Positions 12,088-24,326 of a DNA stretch of 64,000 nucleotides are shown here, one piece after another. The DNA comes from Isoetes taiwanensis. Its lineage: Eukaryota; Streptophyta; Lycopodiopsida; Isoetales; Isoetaceae. The stretch's first letter is position 1, and each line of letters opens with the position of its first letter. The translations under genes and the position numbers were made by a program. Below the pieces are notes generated by a model, which made no database searches, had not been told where the DNA came from, and saw nothing but the letters and a program-made list of their open reading frames with translations. Location: the NCBI GenBank assembly GCA_021234155.1, contig JAJEKV010000137.1, forward strand, positions 853,910 to 917,909. Direction: 5' to 3'.

Positions 12088-12869
12088 TGTATAATAATAA
12101 TAAAAATAAAAAAATTGTGAGATTTGAACTCAAAACAAATTTTATAAGCCATCACAATACACTATTTCTAAGGTATAAATGGAGCACTTCCTATTATAGA
12201 ACTTGACGTAGGGATACACAATAGTAACATGTCCTAACATGGTTCCGAGTATCCGATAGTCTAGTATAGGTAGGTGCAATTCATAAAGCATAATGGTTAT
12301 TCCTAGCTCCACAAATGAGGTTATGTTGAGGGTATGATTGTATCATGAATCATGAGACAAAGCATCGTATAGCAAACGAATAGCAACATGTTAAAGAATA
12401 GTTTTAGATTATTGTATCACCTAGTAAAGGTACAACTCGTGTCATTACTACTTGTGTTTAGGGACTTAGTCCCTCTTCGAGGAACTCAATGCAACTGAGG
12501 GTTGGAATCTCAACCTAGAATCCTCTTATCACATAAAATATAACACCCATTAATTTTCTATTGTTTACAATAGTTTAGAAGTGATGAAATAGATAGTGTT
12601 AGTTTGCTTAATGAATAATGAATAAGCAAGGCAATAGACCATTCCTATACCATTGTTACGTTCATAATAATTGCTTCCCAACCATGTTGGAGGACCATGA
12701 CATAATCTCTAATTTTCCTTTGTAATTAACTTGGGGTTAATGTTTGTATGTACATGGACATGCAATATTGGGATGTAAATGACAAATTATATCCGATGTT
12801 TAATTATCATAGGTTGACTGCAATTAATAGTAAGCACTATGAACACATAGGATATGCCTATGTGGATCT
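12088..12869. other. no gene recognised; possible degraded 5' LTR of the next element
   Basis: AT-rich non-coding sequence directly upstream of a primer-site-like motif. By position it should hold the 5' LTR of the gypsy element, but I find no match to the 3' LTR start at 18554 and so do not call it. Confidence 0.35.
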
Positions 12870-13369
12870 GACACAATTATAGCAGAGCGAAACATTGGAC
12901 ACGCAGGACACGCTGGACACATATGTGGAACCTGTAGAACCCGTGGAACCCGAAGTATCGAAGCTATGGTTGTGGGGGGTCAATCCACCAGTGGGTAGCA
13001 TACGGTTATGTAAAGAAACATGTTGCTTCCCCTTTCAACTTGATGAATCTCAAGGTGTAGAGACAGGTCTTACAAGTGTAGGACCGGAATGGGCAACTGG
13101 TGCTTTGCTAACTGTTAATGTTTAAATTCTTTGTGATATTAGCTAATTAACCTAGTTCATGATATGGTCGCTTAATGGATGTAAAACAATAAATTGAATG
13201 AATGGGGCATAGGTAATAAGTAAGGAATGTGGTGGCTATGTCATGGCCTCTACAAGAATCATGGAAGCAAAAATATGATAGGAATCTGTTTTGAAAGTTC
13301 AGATAGTTTGATGTTATTTCAGTAGACTTAGAGAGTTCATTGAGTACAAAATTTTTATGTATTCTCCAG

Positions 13370-14730
13370 ATGGAACTACCTCCTAGGAAACATCTATCTA
13401 GTCCTCATCATGCTGCTAATAATGCCAATCGGGAGGAGGGTAATTTGGACACAATGAGGAAAACTTTAGAATCCTCTATGTTGCAAGCTTTCTTAAGCTT
13501 CCAAACAAGCATAGAGAACCAACTTACTGATCTGCATCGAGTTAGCGCGGAGCAAATGCAAAACTTGCAAATGCAAATCGAGAATCTGCGACAAGAGCAA
13601 AGACAGGTCAGGGATCATTAATTTGCAAGCTGTTTAAGGGAAATTTTTCTTAATCCTAATTGATTAAACAAGGAGATGTGGGAGGTCCACAAGTATTGAG
13701 AATACATAGTGGCAAAAGCCACCAACGAGAGTCTTTGATGCCTAGAGCGAAGAAAAAGAAACAAAGAAGAGGATACGGCATCATCTACATCTATCTACGT
13801 CTATGAGCCAAGGGAAGGAAAGTTCTCAAGCACAAAAGAAGCCATCTGCTTTAAAGGAGATTGCCAAGAAATATAAGTTGGAACTATTTGATGGTTTTGA
13901 TAAGGATGGAGTTAAGACAGAAGCTTGGATTCAGAAGGCTGAAAATTATTTTGTTGTAAGACAAGTTCCTAAAGAAGAAAAGGTGGGAGTAGTGGCGTTG
14001 AATTTGACTAGGAATGCTTTAATGTGGTGGAATCGTCATAAGACAAAGACATAAGGTGACTCGATGAGGAAGTCGCTTGGGAGACTTTCAAGGAACTCTT
14101 CGTATCGAAATATTGTCCACCTTCCTTTCATATTATACAAATGAACAAATGCAGGAGTGTAAACAGAAAGGGCAATCCTTGGATAACTATATACAAGAAT
14201 TCTCCACTTTGGAATGACATTGTCCAAAGTTAGATTCAAAGGCAAGGAATTATTCTGTTAAGAAAGCATCATTCTTTAAATTAAGTATTACAAAAGTAAT
14301 AATTAGCCTTTAACTGCAGGAATTAGCTAGTCGTTTTGTGCAAGGACTAGATATGGAGCTTGAAAATTAGTTGGACGTGGTCAACTTACCTTGGAAGAAG
14401 AGCACAGGCTCGATATTTCGACAGATCCTTAAGGAGGAGAAGAATGCCAATCGTAGAGAGCAACAAAGAGAAAATTTCCAAAGGAATTATAGAGATGAAT
14501 CAAACTCTCAAGTTCATCAAACTTTTCATAATGCCCCTAAGTTACCTTTGAATGAAATGTCACAGATGGATGAAGAAAAGAAGAAAGTTGAATATGATAA
14601 GTGCATGAAGAAAAATTTATATTTTTACTGTAAGCAAAAGGGGCATAGGGCATGTTTTTGTCCTAAGAAGAATAACTCAAATGCCAAGATTCAAGGATCT
14701 CAGGATGTAAGGGCAATGAGAGCTTATTAA
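13370..14730 (+). pseudogene. gypsy gag, broken, zinc knuckle lacking its first Cys
   Basis: The likely start is the ATG at 13370. A coiled-coil-like N-terminal stretch rich in Gln and Glu ends in a stop at 13621. The gag core follows at 13803-14054 (KYKLELFDGFD, ending in an MWWNRHK-type motif) and the rest at 14371-14730 in other frames. The nucleocapsid knuckle reads YFYCKQKGHRACFC. The second Cys, His and third Cys are present, but the first Cys is Tyr. There are at least three frame breaks. The function in life is packaging of element RNA; this copy cannot make an intact protein. Confidence 0.8.
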
Positions 14731-14739
14731 GCAACTCTC

Positions 14740-17700
14740 ATGGATTTAGAGGAATATATGCAAGTTTGTGCAGCAGTCGATCAAGAAACAGCACAACTGC
14801 AGGCACATGTAGTGCAAGTTGAAGGTAAAATCAATGAAGTTCCTTTTAGTATTTTGATTGATACGAGGAGCCACTCACAATTTTATTTCACCAAGGATTG
14901 TCAAGTTGTTTGGGTTGAATACTAACCAACAAGCCTTAAGAATGTTGAAAATGATTGATGGTGTTTAAAAGCTACTAGTGAGTATGTGCATGTATTAAAA
15001 TTGAAAGTGCAAAAATGCCTACAATTGCAAATTTCCATGTGCTTCAGCTAGGCTCATATGATATGATTATAGGCATGGAATGGCTTAATGAGGTGCATGC
15101 TATAGTAGATTGTCATGAAAGAGTTGTGAGAGTAAAATCTAAGGAACATCAAGAGCTATATAATTTGGAAGGATTGAATAAGCAAAGATTTTACTCCTAA
15201 ACCCATTAGTCGCAAGCAAATCAAGAGGTCAATTAGGAAGCATGAAAGGTTGGGGTTGCTTGTACTCAAAGGGTTTGTGGAGAAATTAATCAAGTATGCA
15301 TGAATGATGTGCGTGACATCCTCGAGGAGTTCAAGGAAGTGTTTCCGGAAGACTTGCCTGGAGTTACCTCCTCAAGATATGTTGATCATGCAATTGATTT
15401 GGTTCCAGGAGCTTCTCCTCCATCAAAAGCTCCATATAGATTTGCCTTGTTAGGGTTAGTGGAATTAAAAAGGCAGTTAAAAAAACTTTTAGATCAAGGA
15501 TATATACAGCCTAGTATTTCACCTTTTGGTGCTCCAGTATTATTTGTTAAGAAAAAAGATGGTTCTATGCGTATGTGTGTTAATTATAGGCAACTAAATG
15601 ATATTACAATTAAAAATAAATATCCATTGCCTAGAATAGATGATTTGTTTGATCAACTTCAAGGAGCTACATTGTTTTCAAAGATAGATCTTAGATCTCG
15701 ATATCACCAGATAAGAACCAAAGAGAGTGACATACCCAAAACAGCCTTTTATACAAGATATGGGCATTTTGAATTTGTTGTTATGCCCTTTGGTTTAACA
15801 AACGTACCAGCAAGTTTTCTGTGTTTAATGAACGATCTTTTCCATGAATACCTTGATAAGTTTGTTCTCGTGTTCTTTGATGATATACTTATTTAGTCAA
15901 AGAATTTGGAAGAGCATGGGGAACATTTGAGAATTGTTTTGGGTATTTTAAAAAGAGAAAAATTGTATGCTAAAAAAGTTAATTGTTCATTTTGTAGTAT
16001 CGAAATGGATTATTTAGGTCATATTCAGCAGAGGGAATTAAACCTGACCCCAAAACGGTTGAGACAGTGAAAGAATGTCTAGTTCCTAAAAAACCCAAAA
16101 CAGGTGCGTTCATTCTTAGGACTTGCAAGATTCTATGGGAAATTTATCAGAGTTTTTATATAATAGCAAGTCCTTTGACAACACTTAACAAAATCAAATT
16201 CAATGGGATGAGAAATATGAGAAAGCTTTCAGAAATTTAAAAGAAATATTAATAAACGCTCCTGTTATAAAAGTGGCATACCCGAGTAAGAAGTATCAGG
16301 TTCTGATAGATGCTAGTGGGGAAGGGACGGGGAGAGTCAGATTAATGCAAGACAAGCATGTGTGCGCATATATTTCTCATAAGCTGAACGATGCCGAACG
16401 AAATTATCCCACTCATGATCAAGAACTATTGGCAATTGTACATGCACTTAGAGCTTGGAGGCATTATCTATTAATGAATCTACTGAGCATGCTACTCTTG
16501 CATACTTTATGAAACAACCTAATTCAAATTTGAGACAACATAGGTGGATGGAATTTCTTCAAGAGTATGACTTTCAGATTAATTATAAAATGGATAGTAC
16601 AAATATCGTTGTAGACTTTGTCTAGATTTCCAGCTTGTTATGCAATAACGATGATTACAACAGATTGGTTGGATGAGGTGAAAAATACTATTGCGACAAA
16701 CAATTATTTTGGATCGAAATTGAAGGAAGTACAAAAAGAGAATCTGGAGATAAAGGATAATTATACTTTTGAACAGGGATTATTGAGATACAAATCAAGA
16801 GTTTGTATTCCTGCAATAGATCACATTAAAAAGAAGATACTAAATGAATATCATGATGCAATAATATCAGGTCATCCAAGGTTTCATAAGACATATTACA
16901 AGGTAAAGAGAAGTTTCTTTTGGCTAGGATTAAAAGATTATGTTCGTAAGTATATCCAAAATTTCTTCCTTCCTTCCTATATCCAAAATTGTATGATGTA
17001 TTCACGTGTTAAGGCCGAATAGATTAGGCACCCGGCCTTTTGCAGCTGTTATTTATTCCAGAAAGAAAATGGAAATCTATTAGCATGGATTTCATAGTAA
17101 GATTGCCAAGAACACAAACAGGAAAGGATGCTATTCTTGTGGTGATTGACAGGTTAACTAAACATGCTCATTTCTTTCTAGTTAGAAAAATAATAACAGC
17201 GAAGAAAACTGCTAATATCTTTATCCATGATATCTTTCGTTTACATGGCATTCCTACAAGTATTATTTCCGATAGAGATCCAAGGTTTACTAGTAACTTT
17301 TGGACTTCGTTTTTTAAGGGAGTTGGAACTCAACTGCAAATGAGCACAGCCTACCACCCAGAAACCGATGGGCAAACAGAAAAAGTAAGTAGGATCCTTG
17401 AGGACATGTTGTGGATGTATTATCAAGACTATCCAAAGAAATGGGAAGGTTTGTTACCTTTAGCAGAATTTGCTTACAATAATTCTAAACAGGAATCTAT
17501 AGGAATGACACCTTTTGAAGCACTTTACGGACAGGATTGTTATGCTCCAATAAAGTGATATGATCCCATGGTTAAATCTGAATTTTCTAGACAGATGTTG
17601 GAAGAATATGCAGATAAGAAGCAGCTAGTAGAAGCACAACATAGACAGAAGCAATTTGCAGACAAGCATAGAATAGATCGAGAATCCAAGGTTGGAGACT

Positions 17701-18077
17701 CCGTATATCTCCGTGTGAAGCTAAAGAAAAGTCAACTTAGAATTGAAAAATGTGCTAAACTTGCTCCAAGATATGCTGGTCCTTTCAGAATCATTAAAAA
17801 GATGGGAAACCTAGCACATCAATTAGAGTTGCCACCACATGTAAAGATTTATGATGTTTTTCATGTTAGTTTGTTAAAACCCTCTTTACATGATGGAGAT
17901 CAATTGCTTCCTGAATTGCAATTAATCCAAGAGAACAGTACCTCTGAAGTAATGCCATCCCCAAGATTGCAGTATCGGGAACGAAAGCTGTGTAGTAGAA
18001 CAATCAAAGAAATCCTTATACAATGGGTGGACTATCCTATAGAAGATAGAACTTGGATGGAATTAAATCAAAATTAA
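14740..18077 (+). pseudogene. gypsy pol: protease-RT-RNase H-integrase-chromodomain, multiply broken
   Basis: Protease (14740-14925) has ILIDTRSHSQF, where the catalytic DTG is DTR. RT (15300-15896) has the [20 protein letters not shown] block, MPFGLTN and the active-site FFDDILI, then a TAG at 15894. The RT thumb (about 15897-16270) is frameshifted. RNase H (16273-16512) keeps LIDAS and ERNYPTHDQELLAIV. The integrase N-terminal zinc region (16618-17022) and core (17040-17558) show VVIDRLTKHAHF, IISDRDPRFTSNFW and ETDGQTEK, giving the D, D and E positions. A TGA at 17557 interrupts. The last part (17568-18077) ends in a chromodomain-like IQWVDYPIEDRTW. The many breaks mean a dead copy. Confidence 0.9.
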
Positions 18078-18099
18078 ATGAGGCTGAAGAAAAATATGC

Positions 18100-18379
18100 A
18101 TTTCACATGGCAAAGTCTTGGCTAATATGGAGTGTATGGAAGCGAAAGCGAAGAAAGGTCTTTTATGATAAGCGTATTTCTTCTCAGGTGGTGCTTCAAG
18201 AAATTCGTAAGAAGTTGTATAATTGCTTTCAGATCTCCAATTGGCCTAATCGTATTAAAATTCCAATATGGAGTGATCATCTAAAAGTGATTGATGCTTC
18301 AGGGACATTTCTTACTTCTGGAAGTACTTTGTAATATTTTGAGTGTATAATATGAAGTAAAACACGTTCTTCAAAAAAC
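18100..18379 (+). mobile_element. 5'-truncated LINE fragment in the gypsy tail
   Basis: Flanked by an 8-bp repeat aaatatgc (18092-18099 and 18380-18387). It encodes a LINE ORF2 C-terminal fragment (WLIWSVWKRKRRKVFY) that ends at 18334. The 3' end is gttcttcaaaaaac, nearly the same tail as in the LINE at 9954-10527, so both probably belong to one family. The insertion separates the gypsy chromodomain end from sequence that resumes at 18388. Confidence 0.75.
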
Positions 18380-18539
18380 AAATATGCTAAGGATTTTCTG
18401 AAACTTTTTCAATCTATATCATGTCATGGGATAAAACTATCTAAAAGATGTATCAAACAATACATGAAGTTGTGAAGGAGTATAACTTGCAATAATGTAG
18501 ATGTGATGTAAATTGTATTCGACGAGGACGTCGAATCTT

Positions 18540-18553
18540 AAAGAGGATAAGAA
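18540..18553 (+). other. polypurine tract of the gypsy element
   Basis: aaagaggataagaa lies directly before a TGTGATG that is a credible 3' LTR start. This is the usual plus-strand priming site. Confidence 0.55.
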
Positions 18554-18599
18554 TGTGATGTAAATTGTATTGTACTTCTACCTTTAGATTATATTAAAT

Positions 18600-19091
18600 A
18601 ATAGGGAAGAAATGACATGTCATAAATGACGACATGGCAAAATGATGGCTCAAAGAGAAGTTAGAATGGAAAAAAAAACTATAAGGTGAGAAGGGAAAAG
18701 CACAGAAGAAGAAGAAGAACGTTGAGGAATTAGGCAACAAAATTTAGAAGAAGCGATCACATAAAACTCCTCTAAAATTCTTAGGCATTTAAAATTAAAA
18801 AGAAAACAAGTCTCATGTCAGATCTGCGCTAAATATTAGTGATAACCCAATATTCTCTCTGTGGCAAAGCTTTCCCTGCTATACATGCAGAGATGGGCTC
18901 ATACCTGCAGTCGGCCAAATAAATCCGGACAAATCTGCAAATGCATTATCATAAAATATCAAAGCAAGATGGATCTTGCAGATGATAGAAGGGGACCAAA
19001 TGCCTGGCTTTGTCTGCTTCTGCATTAATAATAGAAGGGATATGAACCTAGTCTACTCAAAATATCCACACAAACTTAGAATCAGAACAGA
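18600..19091. other. presumed 3' LTR remainder; no gene
   Basis: Non-coding sequence continuing the gypsy 3' LTR. Its far end cannot be fixed because no intact 5' LTR is available for comparison. The (gaa)n run at 18700-18718 is simple sequence. Confidence 0.35.
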
Positions 19092-19121
19092 CTAGTAACG
19101 GGTGCCCGGCGTTGCCGGGCA
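19092..19121 (-). mobile_element. Helitron-like 3' terminus
   Basis: Read on the minus strand, an 8-bp perfect hairpin (TGCCCGGC, loop AAC, GCCGGGCA; 19103-19121) is followed by seven bases and then CTAG with a T after it. Hairpin plus CTRR plus host T is the diagnostic 3' end of plant Helitrons. The body should lie to the right. I could not identify the 5' TC end or any Rep/helicase coding sequence, so it would be a non-autonomous copy. Confidence 0.6.
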
Positions 19122-22100
19122 TAGATACTGTTATGTTCTAGAAAATGAACTTAACTTCTTGCTTTTGCAGATGATGCTGTCTCTTCTTGCATTTTGGATA
19201 ATTAGTTATTGCTTCTTCTAGAAGTCCTATGGACGTTCACTTCGACTTGTATAAATATAAAGGTGCATAGATTTGGCCTACATTTTTTTATTAGAAGTTT
19301 AAGGATAACGATTGCAAATGGTGATGAAAGCCTATCTATTCACATAAGACATTGAAAAGTTCAAAAAGGTAGTCTAGAATTGGAAGACACAAAAAGCGTA
19401 TTAATCTATGGCTGCATACCCTGTAAACAATAGCTAATTTAGAGTATTTGCCACCTTCTGTCTATGCAACTACGTCATATGCATTGGTGGCAACTACCAC
19501 TACATAAGTATTCCTAGAAATATGGTATCTCTTTGCAGTATAATGGTTGCCGTGAGTTGTTCCATAATGCATGGTGGTAGGATTAGTCATCTAGATTAGA
19601 ATGTCCTATAGTGCATCATGGATTTAGGACAAACCATAACGACATAGTTATCTCAGTGGTCCACCGCTTCAAATCTCCATTTGGAGTACATGTGTCCGTT
19701 GAACATGTGCATTAGACATCAAAATTGATGCATATAGAAGCCACATATTCAAGTCCTTCTCAACAGAATATCTGTTTGCATTGCAAAACAATAATTGAAC
19801 AATATGTGGTGATCTTATAATGGCTAGACTCTTCTTTAAACAACCATTATTATTAGCTACACAGCAACAAAAGTTAAGGTCAGAATCCATCACCATCATA
19901 TCGTGAACATGTGGCATTTAAAAAACTCATGATGTGCACACATGCCAACTTCTAAACTACAAAACAGCAGAATCACAAAGTTTCTATCTCTATCCTCCAG
20001 ATTTGAACAGTTGAAGAATATAATATTTTAGTTGTCTGCATTCCATGCCAAATACACTAAATACTTTGTTGTTGTGCACCTAACTGAATTTAATCATGTT
20101 TTTAAGCTCCTTGCCATGGACCTGTTTAGAGCAATTACCTGGCCTCAGAAATACCCACAATAAGAAGATTCAATTAAATATATCAGATCTATAGATGGGA
20201 AAGAGGTGGACAGGTCATTCCAATGTCTAATACATAAACATGATACATAAACATGATAAATGACTTTGCATGTACAATACACATTTAGATTCTCCAACAC
20301 GAAATTTGACAATGTGGTCCAAAGACCAATGAAATGTTCCAAGTCCATACATCTCTCTATAACATGATTTGTTCCAAGTCCGCACATCCGATTCCAAAGT
20401 CGATCGGAAAGGATGTCTATAGACCAATGCACCAAGATCGGTTCACCCTAACTATGGAGACCGCTAAAAAGCGTAACTTTTACAGATCGCAAAATCCATC
20501 CAGCATAACTTAGCACGCGCCTAAATCACCAAGCAACCTAAGGCATCTAACTCAGACTAATATAAAGCTTATTTTCACCCTTCTTCATTTCCACTTTCTG
20601 CTGCCCAAAGAAAACATTAAACATCAGTTCATCCTATAAAAAGGATCCAATATTTTCTGACCAAAGTAAATATTGACCATTTGTATAAGTACTTTTACAA
20701 AACTGCTAAACAGTTCTCTTGAGGCAAATGAATATCTCAAAGAACCTGGCCTGCATTATGGTGTTATCACTATATTAATGCTTATTCTCCAATTCAATTA
20801 CAGAAAATGTGTTGCCTCTAGAAGAATGGCAAAAGGGTGCAGTTTTCCCATTGCATTGTAGCATTAGCCAGTTGGGATACAAAATGAGGACATTATTTAT
20901 ACGCCGTATGCATCGCCTATGGGCACGCCATGATTAGGCTACAACAACATATACCTGAGATTTTGCAATTGAAGATTCAAGTTGATTTGCTTCTGACTCA
21001 TCTTGAATGCAGACATATTGCCTGGATAGATAAGATCAGCAACAATAGAAGTGGAAGTTCCAACGCATGATTATGCATAATGATATATGTACCTTCTAAA
21101 AAGTTCCTACACACACTACAAAGTTGAGCTGATGGTAAAATACGAAGATATAAAGTTTCCCATAGCCTTGAACTTCAAAGCTCCACAACATACTGTGACG
21201 CTATTACATACATGTTATTGCAGTTCTGTAAAAGGTAATCGATATTTTCTGATCTTAGAAATGAACATAATAAGGCATATGCAAATCATGGTCTTGCATA
21301 ACTATAAACATAAATGCTACAGCACCATAGACAGCTCCAATAAAAGGACCATGGACCTAAAAATCACAAAATATAACCCTTCTTCCATTCGATACATTCT
21401 GAAATGCACAATTCCTACCAGTGCCTAATTCCGAGGCATTTTTACACTCTATGAAGGTGCACTCTACCTTCATAACATCCAAAAACTGAAATGCAACACG
21501 TGTGATGTCCCAATGCTGAGTGCATAAACATAGAATGTATAACTTACGAAAAGTAAGAGAAAGGGAGGATAGCTATAACTTCAATGTGGCACCTAAACAG
21601 TATGCAGCTTTCTTTTACCAATCAGCTCTAAAATCGTACTACTGCAGGTTTTATGCCTAGTATTATGCATGACCCAAGTACCATGCCTACTTGTATCTGG
21701 AGTAAGCTAAAAAGAGATATTGCATATGATAGAGAGGCTTTACCTTGAATCATCCATGTGCATGCAAGTGGCCTCTTCCATCAGCAAAGAAATAAAACCT
21801 TAATCATAGTAGCTGAACTGAGCTTGCAAAGTAGATAAGTTTTTGCTTCTACGGAACCTAGCTATTCAAAGCCGACCGTAAGTGATGATGATGAATGCAA
21901 AAAATAGATGAAGAAAATAGTTACCTCAAAGCTTCGAGTAAACCGTGCTCTAGCATCCAATGCACGTAGCCATGAGACTTTAAGATCGCCGACCAACCAT
22001 TTGACACGGCATCAGAATTTTTTGGTTAAAATATAGAAAAAAGAGCCGGAAAGCATACATGCAGTAGTCTAAGCAATCATGACCGCATGATATGCATGGA

Positions 22101-22980
22101 AACAAAGCGAGGAGGCCGAGCTTGTTCAATTAAACCTAAGAAGGAAAGAGACATGGTAATCCAAGAAAACTTTACAACAATGATTGGATCACGCAACCGA
22201 CACCTTAACACGCCTAATAATAAACAATCCCGATAAGAGCTCCCGTAATCCTAATAGAACTTGAGTAATACATAATCTGGTAAAGTGTTTTTGTATTACC
22301 TGGTTGAAGTTCTTCACCACATAAAAACGCAGAGATTGAGCAATCATGTTGTGCAAGACGTATTTAATAGATTTTCCCTTGAATATTTGGAACCCAAACT
22401 TGTTCTAACCCCGAAAAAACCAAGTAGGAGTCATGAGAATCCAACAAAGAATACCTTACAATAAGGATATAATCCATCTATTTCAAGCATAGCTATTTTG
22501 CACCTCCAATACCACAATCAATCGGCATTAGCTTGAGAGGCTTGCTCGTGAGCGCAACAAAACGTGGCTCCCATGCCGTGCCGTGACGCCAAAAAATTGG
22601 GGATGCCTCGAAATTGAATTTCGTGGTAAAGGCCAACGCCCAATTTTTGGAACACCGAGAAAATTTTCCGTCGCTAAAACCCTCCCCAACCTTAGAAAAT
22701 TAACTTAATAAAAAATCCAAAAACTTTTCCTCCAGACCGGAAAATCCCAAATTAAAAGGGTTGATGATAATACATTGGTTGGCCGCTCACTGATCCGGAA
22801 TCCTCTCCACAGAGTTCGACTGCCGCTGTAAGTGTCGTTGGTCTCTTGGCTTGATGGCGAGGGTTCAAGCCTAAGCAAAGTCGAAAGTTTTTAAGATTGC
22901 TTATGATTTGGGGTATTTATCTTTTTTCAAAGTCTTTTGATATTTACTTATAGCTTATGGATAATAATTATGTCAATCCT
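19122..22980. other. no gene recognised
   Basis: AT-rich sequence with only short open frames and no recognisable domain. Part of it may be the body of the Helitron-like element whose 3' end is at 19092. Confidence 0.5.
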
Positions 22981-22983
22981 TAT

Positions 22984-23175
22984 GAGTTAGGATGTCCTTG
23001 AGTTGCTTATAGATACACCTTACAAATGTTAAAACGACAATATATAGAACAAGTAATGAGTTAGGGTGTCCTTGAGTTGGCAATATATAGAACAAGTAAT
23101 GAGTTAGGGTGCCCTTAAGTTGCTTATAGATACACCTTACAAATGTTAGAACAGCAATGTATAGAACAAGTAAAG
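22984..23175. repeat. short tandem repeat, about 75-bp unit
   Basis: The block starting gagttaggatgtccttgag and ending tatatagaacaagtaat occurs in full at about 22984-23058 and again at about 23101-23175. A shortened copy missing the middle lies between them. Confidence 0.8.
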
Positions 23176-24326
23176 TGTCAAATTTGACAACTAAATGGAA
23201 TTGAACTTTCATAATGTTGCTAGCCTAGTTGCACCTTGGTCTGCCCACAACTCTCCCGAGGAGAATAAGCGTAAAACCCGTGCCACGAAAGTGTTAAGCA
23301 CTCAACACTAATGAGTGGGCACCGATGAAGTTCACTAGTGCGCACTCGACCGGGTCACGCCGAAAGGCAAGTTCCATGATCCGCTAGTCTCTACATGTTC
23401 GTAAATCGCTACCGCAAGAAAAATGCTCCTTTTTGTGGCTTTGTAGATGTAATGCATCTTTATACGCCCCGCTTTTAGTAATACAAGTGACGAAGCGGTT
23501 CATTTCGAATTAATATTCGTGGTTTGCAATAAACATTAAGAAGGAGATAACTCCACAAGAATCGGATACAACGGAAATAGTCGTTCTAAAGTCAAGAAAG
23601 CATTTCGTAAACACGAAGAAATCGAGAAAAATACAAGAAATAGTCGCCTTTCTACAAATGGCGACCTAGTCGAATAGAATAGAACCCGATAAACATACAA
23701 AAGAGGGACATTTTCATCTTACCCGAATGAAGAAAAATACTCAACCTTTTAAAACGGCCGCGAAGACCTCAATGCACTTGGGAAACCGATTTATCAAGAT
23801 CCAAATGACCGATCGGAACAGAATAGAGAAAAATGAAAAGCATGCCTGACCGTCCACATTAATTTTGGGCTATTTATGACTTGCTGCTATCGTAGATCAA
23901 GAAGATATTTTTTATAAAACTTTATATGGAAACCTCCCTAAGTTAGCACTTGTGAAACCTCCAAGGCTTCAAAAGAAAGCTTCAAAAAGAAAGCTGGGGA
24001 GGTTTCCATAGAAGAAAATGGGGGGTTTCCGGTCGTTAAATGGGGTTTCCTGTCCTTGGGAGTCTAAATCGAGCGAATATAATTTGATAGGTTCAAAGTT
24101 GTCGTTTTGTGCAACCTTGCAAGATTGATTTTTGTAGTGTAGCGGTGATTCCTTTGTCCATTGGTGGAGTCAAGCAGCAATGAGAATGGTTTTTATATGA
24201 AGAAGATCCTCCGATTGACCTGCAATAGTTGCACGGGGAAGATCAAAGGGAAACCGACATGAAGCAATAAAAGCTCCTTATTTCATCTCAAATTGGCATT
24301 TTTCTCAATCGGCGGCTCTCAAAGGG
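23176..24326. other. no gene recognised; upstream region of the UGT
   Basis: Non-coding. The last 100-200 bases should hold the UGT promoter and leader. I cannot pick a convincing TATA element or start site. Confidence 0.4.

Larger units (their letters stand above)
12870..18600 (+). mobile_element. Ty3/gypsy LTR retrotransposon (chromovirus-like), decayed
   Basis: The element shows a degenerate primer site (12877-12888, ttatagcagagc, 9 of 12 matches to the Met-tRNA site). Gag is at 13370-14730, followed by protease, RT, RNase H, integrase and a chromodomain-like end to about 18077. A polypurine tract (aaagaggataagaa, 18540-18553) precedes a probable 3' LTR start TGTGATG at 18554. RT before integrase defines Ty3/gypsy; the C-terminal chromodomain points to a chromovirus. 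The 18-bp LTR start also occurs at 18502-18519, upstream of the tract. A LINE fragment interrupts the tail. Confidence 0.88.

Noticed and set aside
12895-13125. 76-aa frame with EPVEPVEPE repeat before gypsy gag
   Set aside because: Lies in the leader between the primer site and gag, has no known domain, and repeats could keep it open by chance.
20145-20435. 96-aa minus-strand frame
   Set aside because: No domain, poor codon pattern, and a small local repeat (tacataaacatgata) explains part of it.
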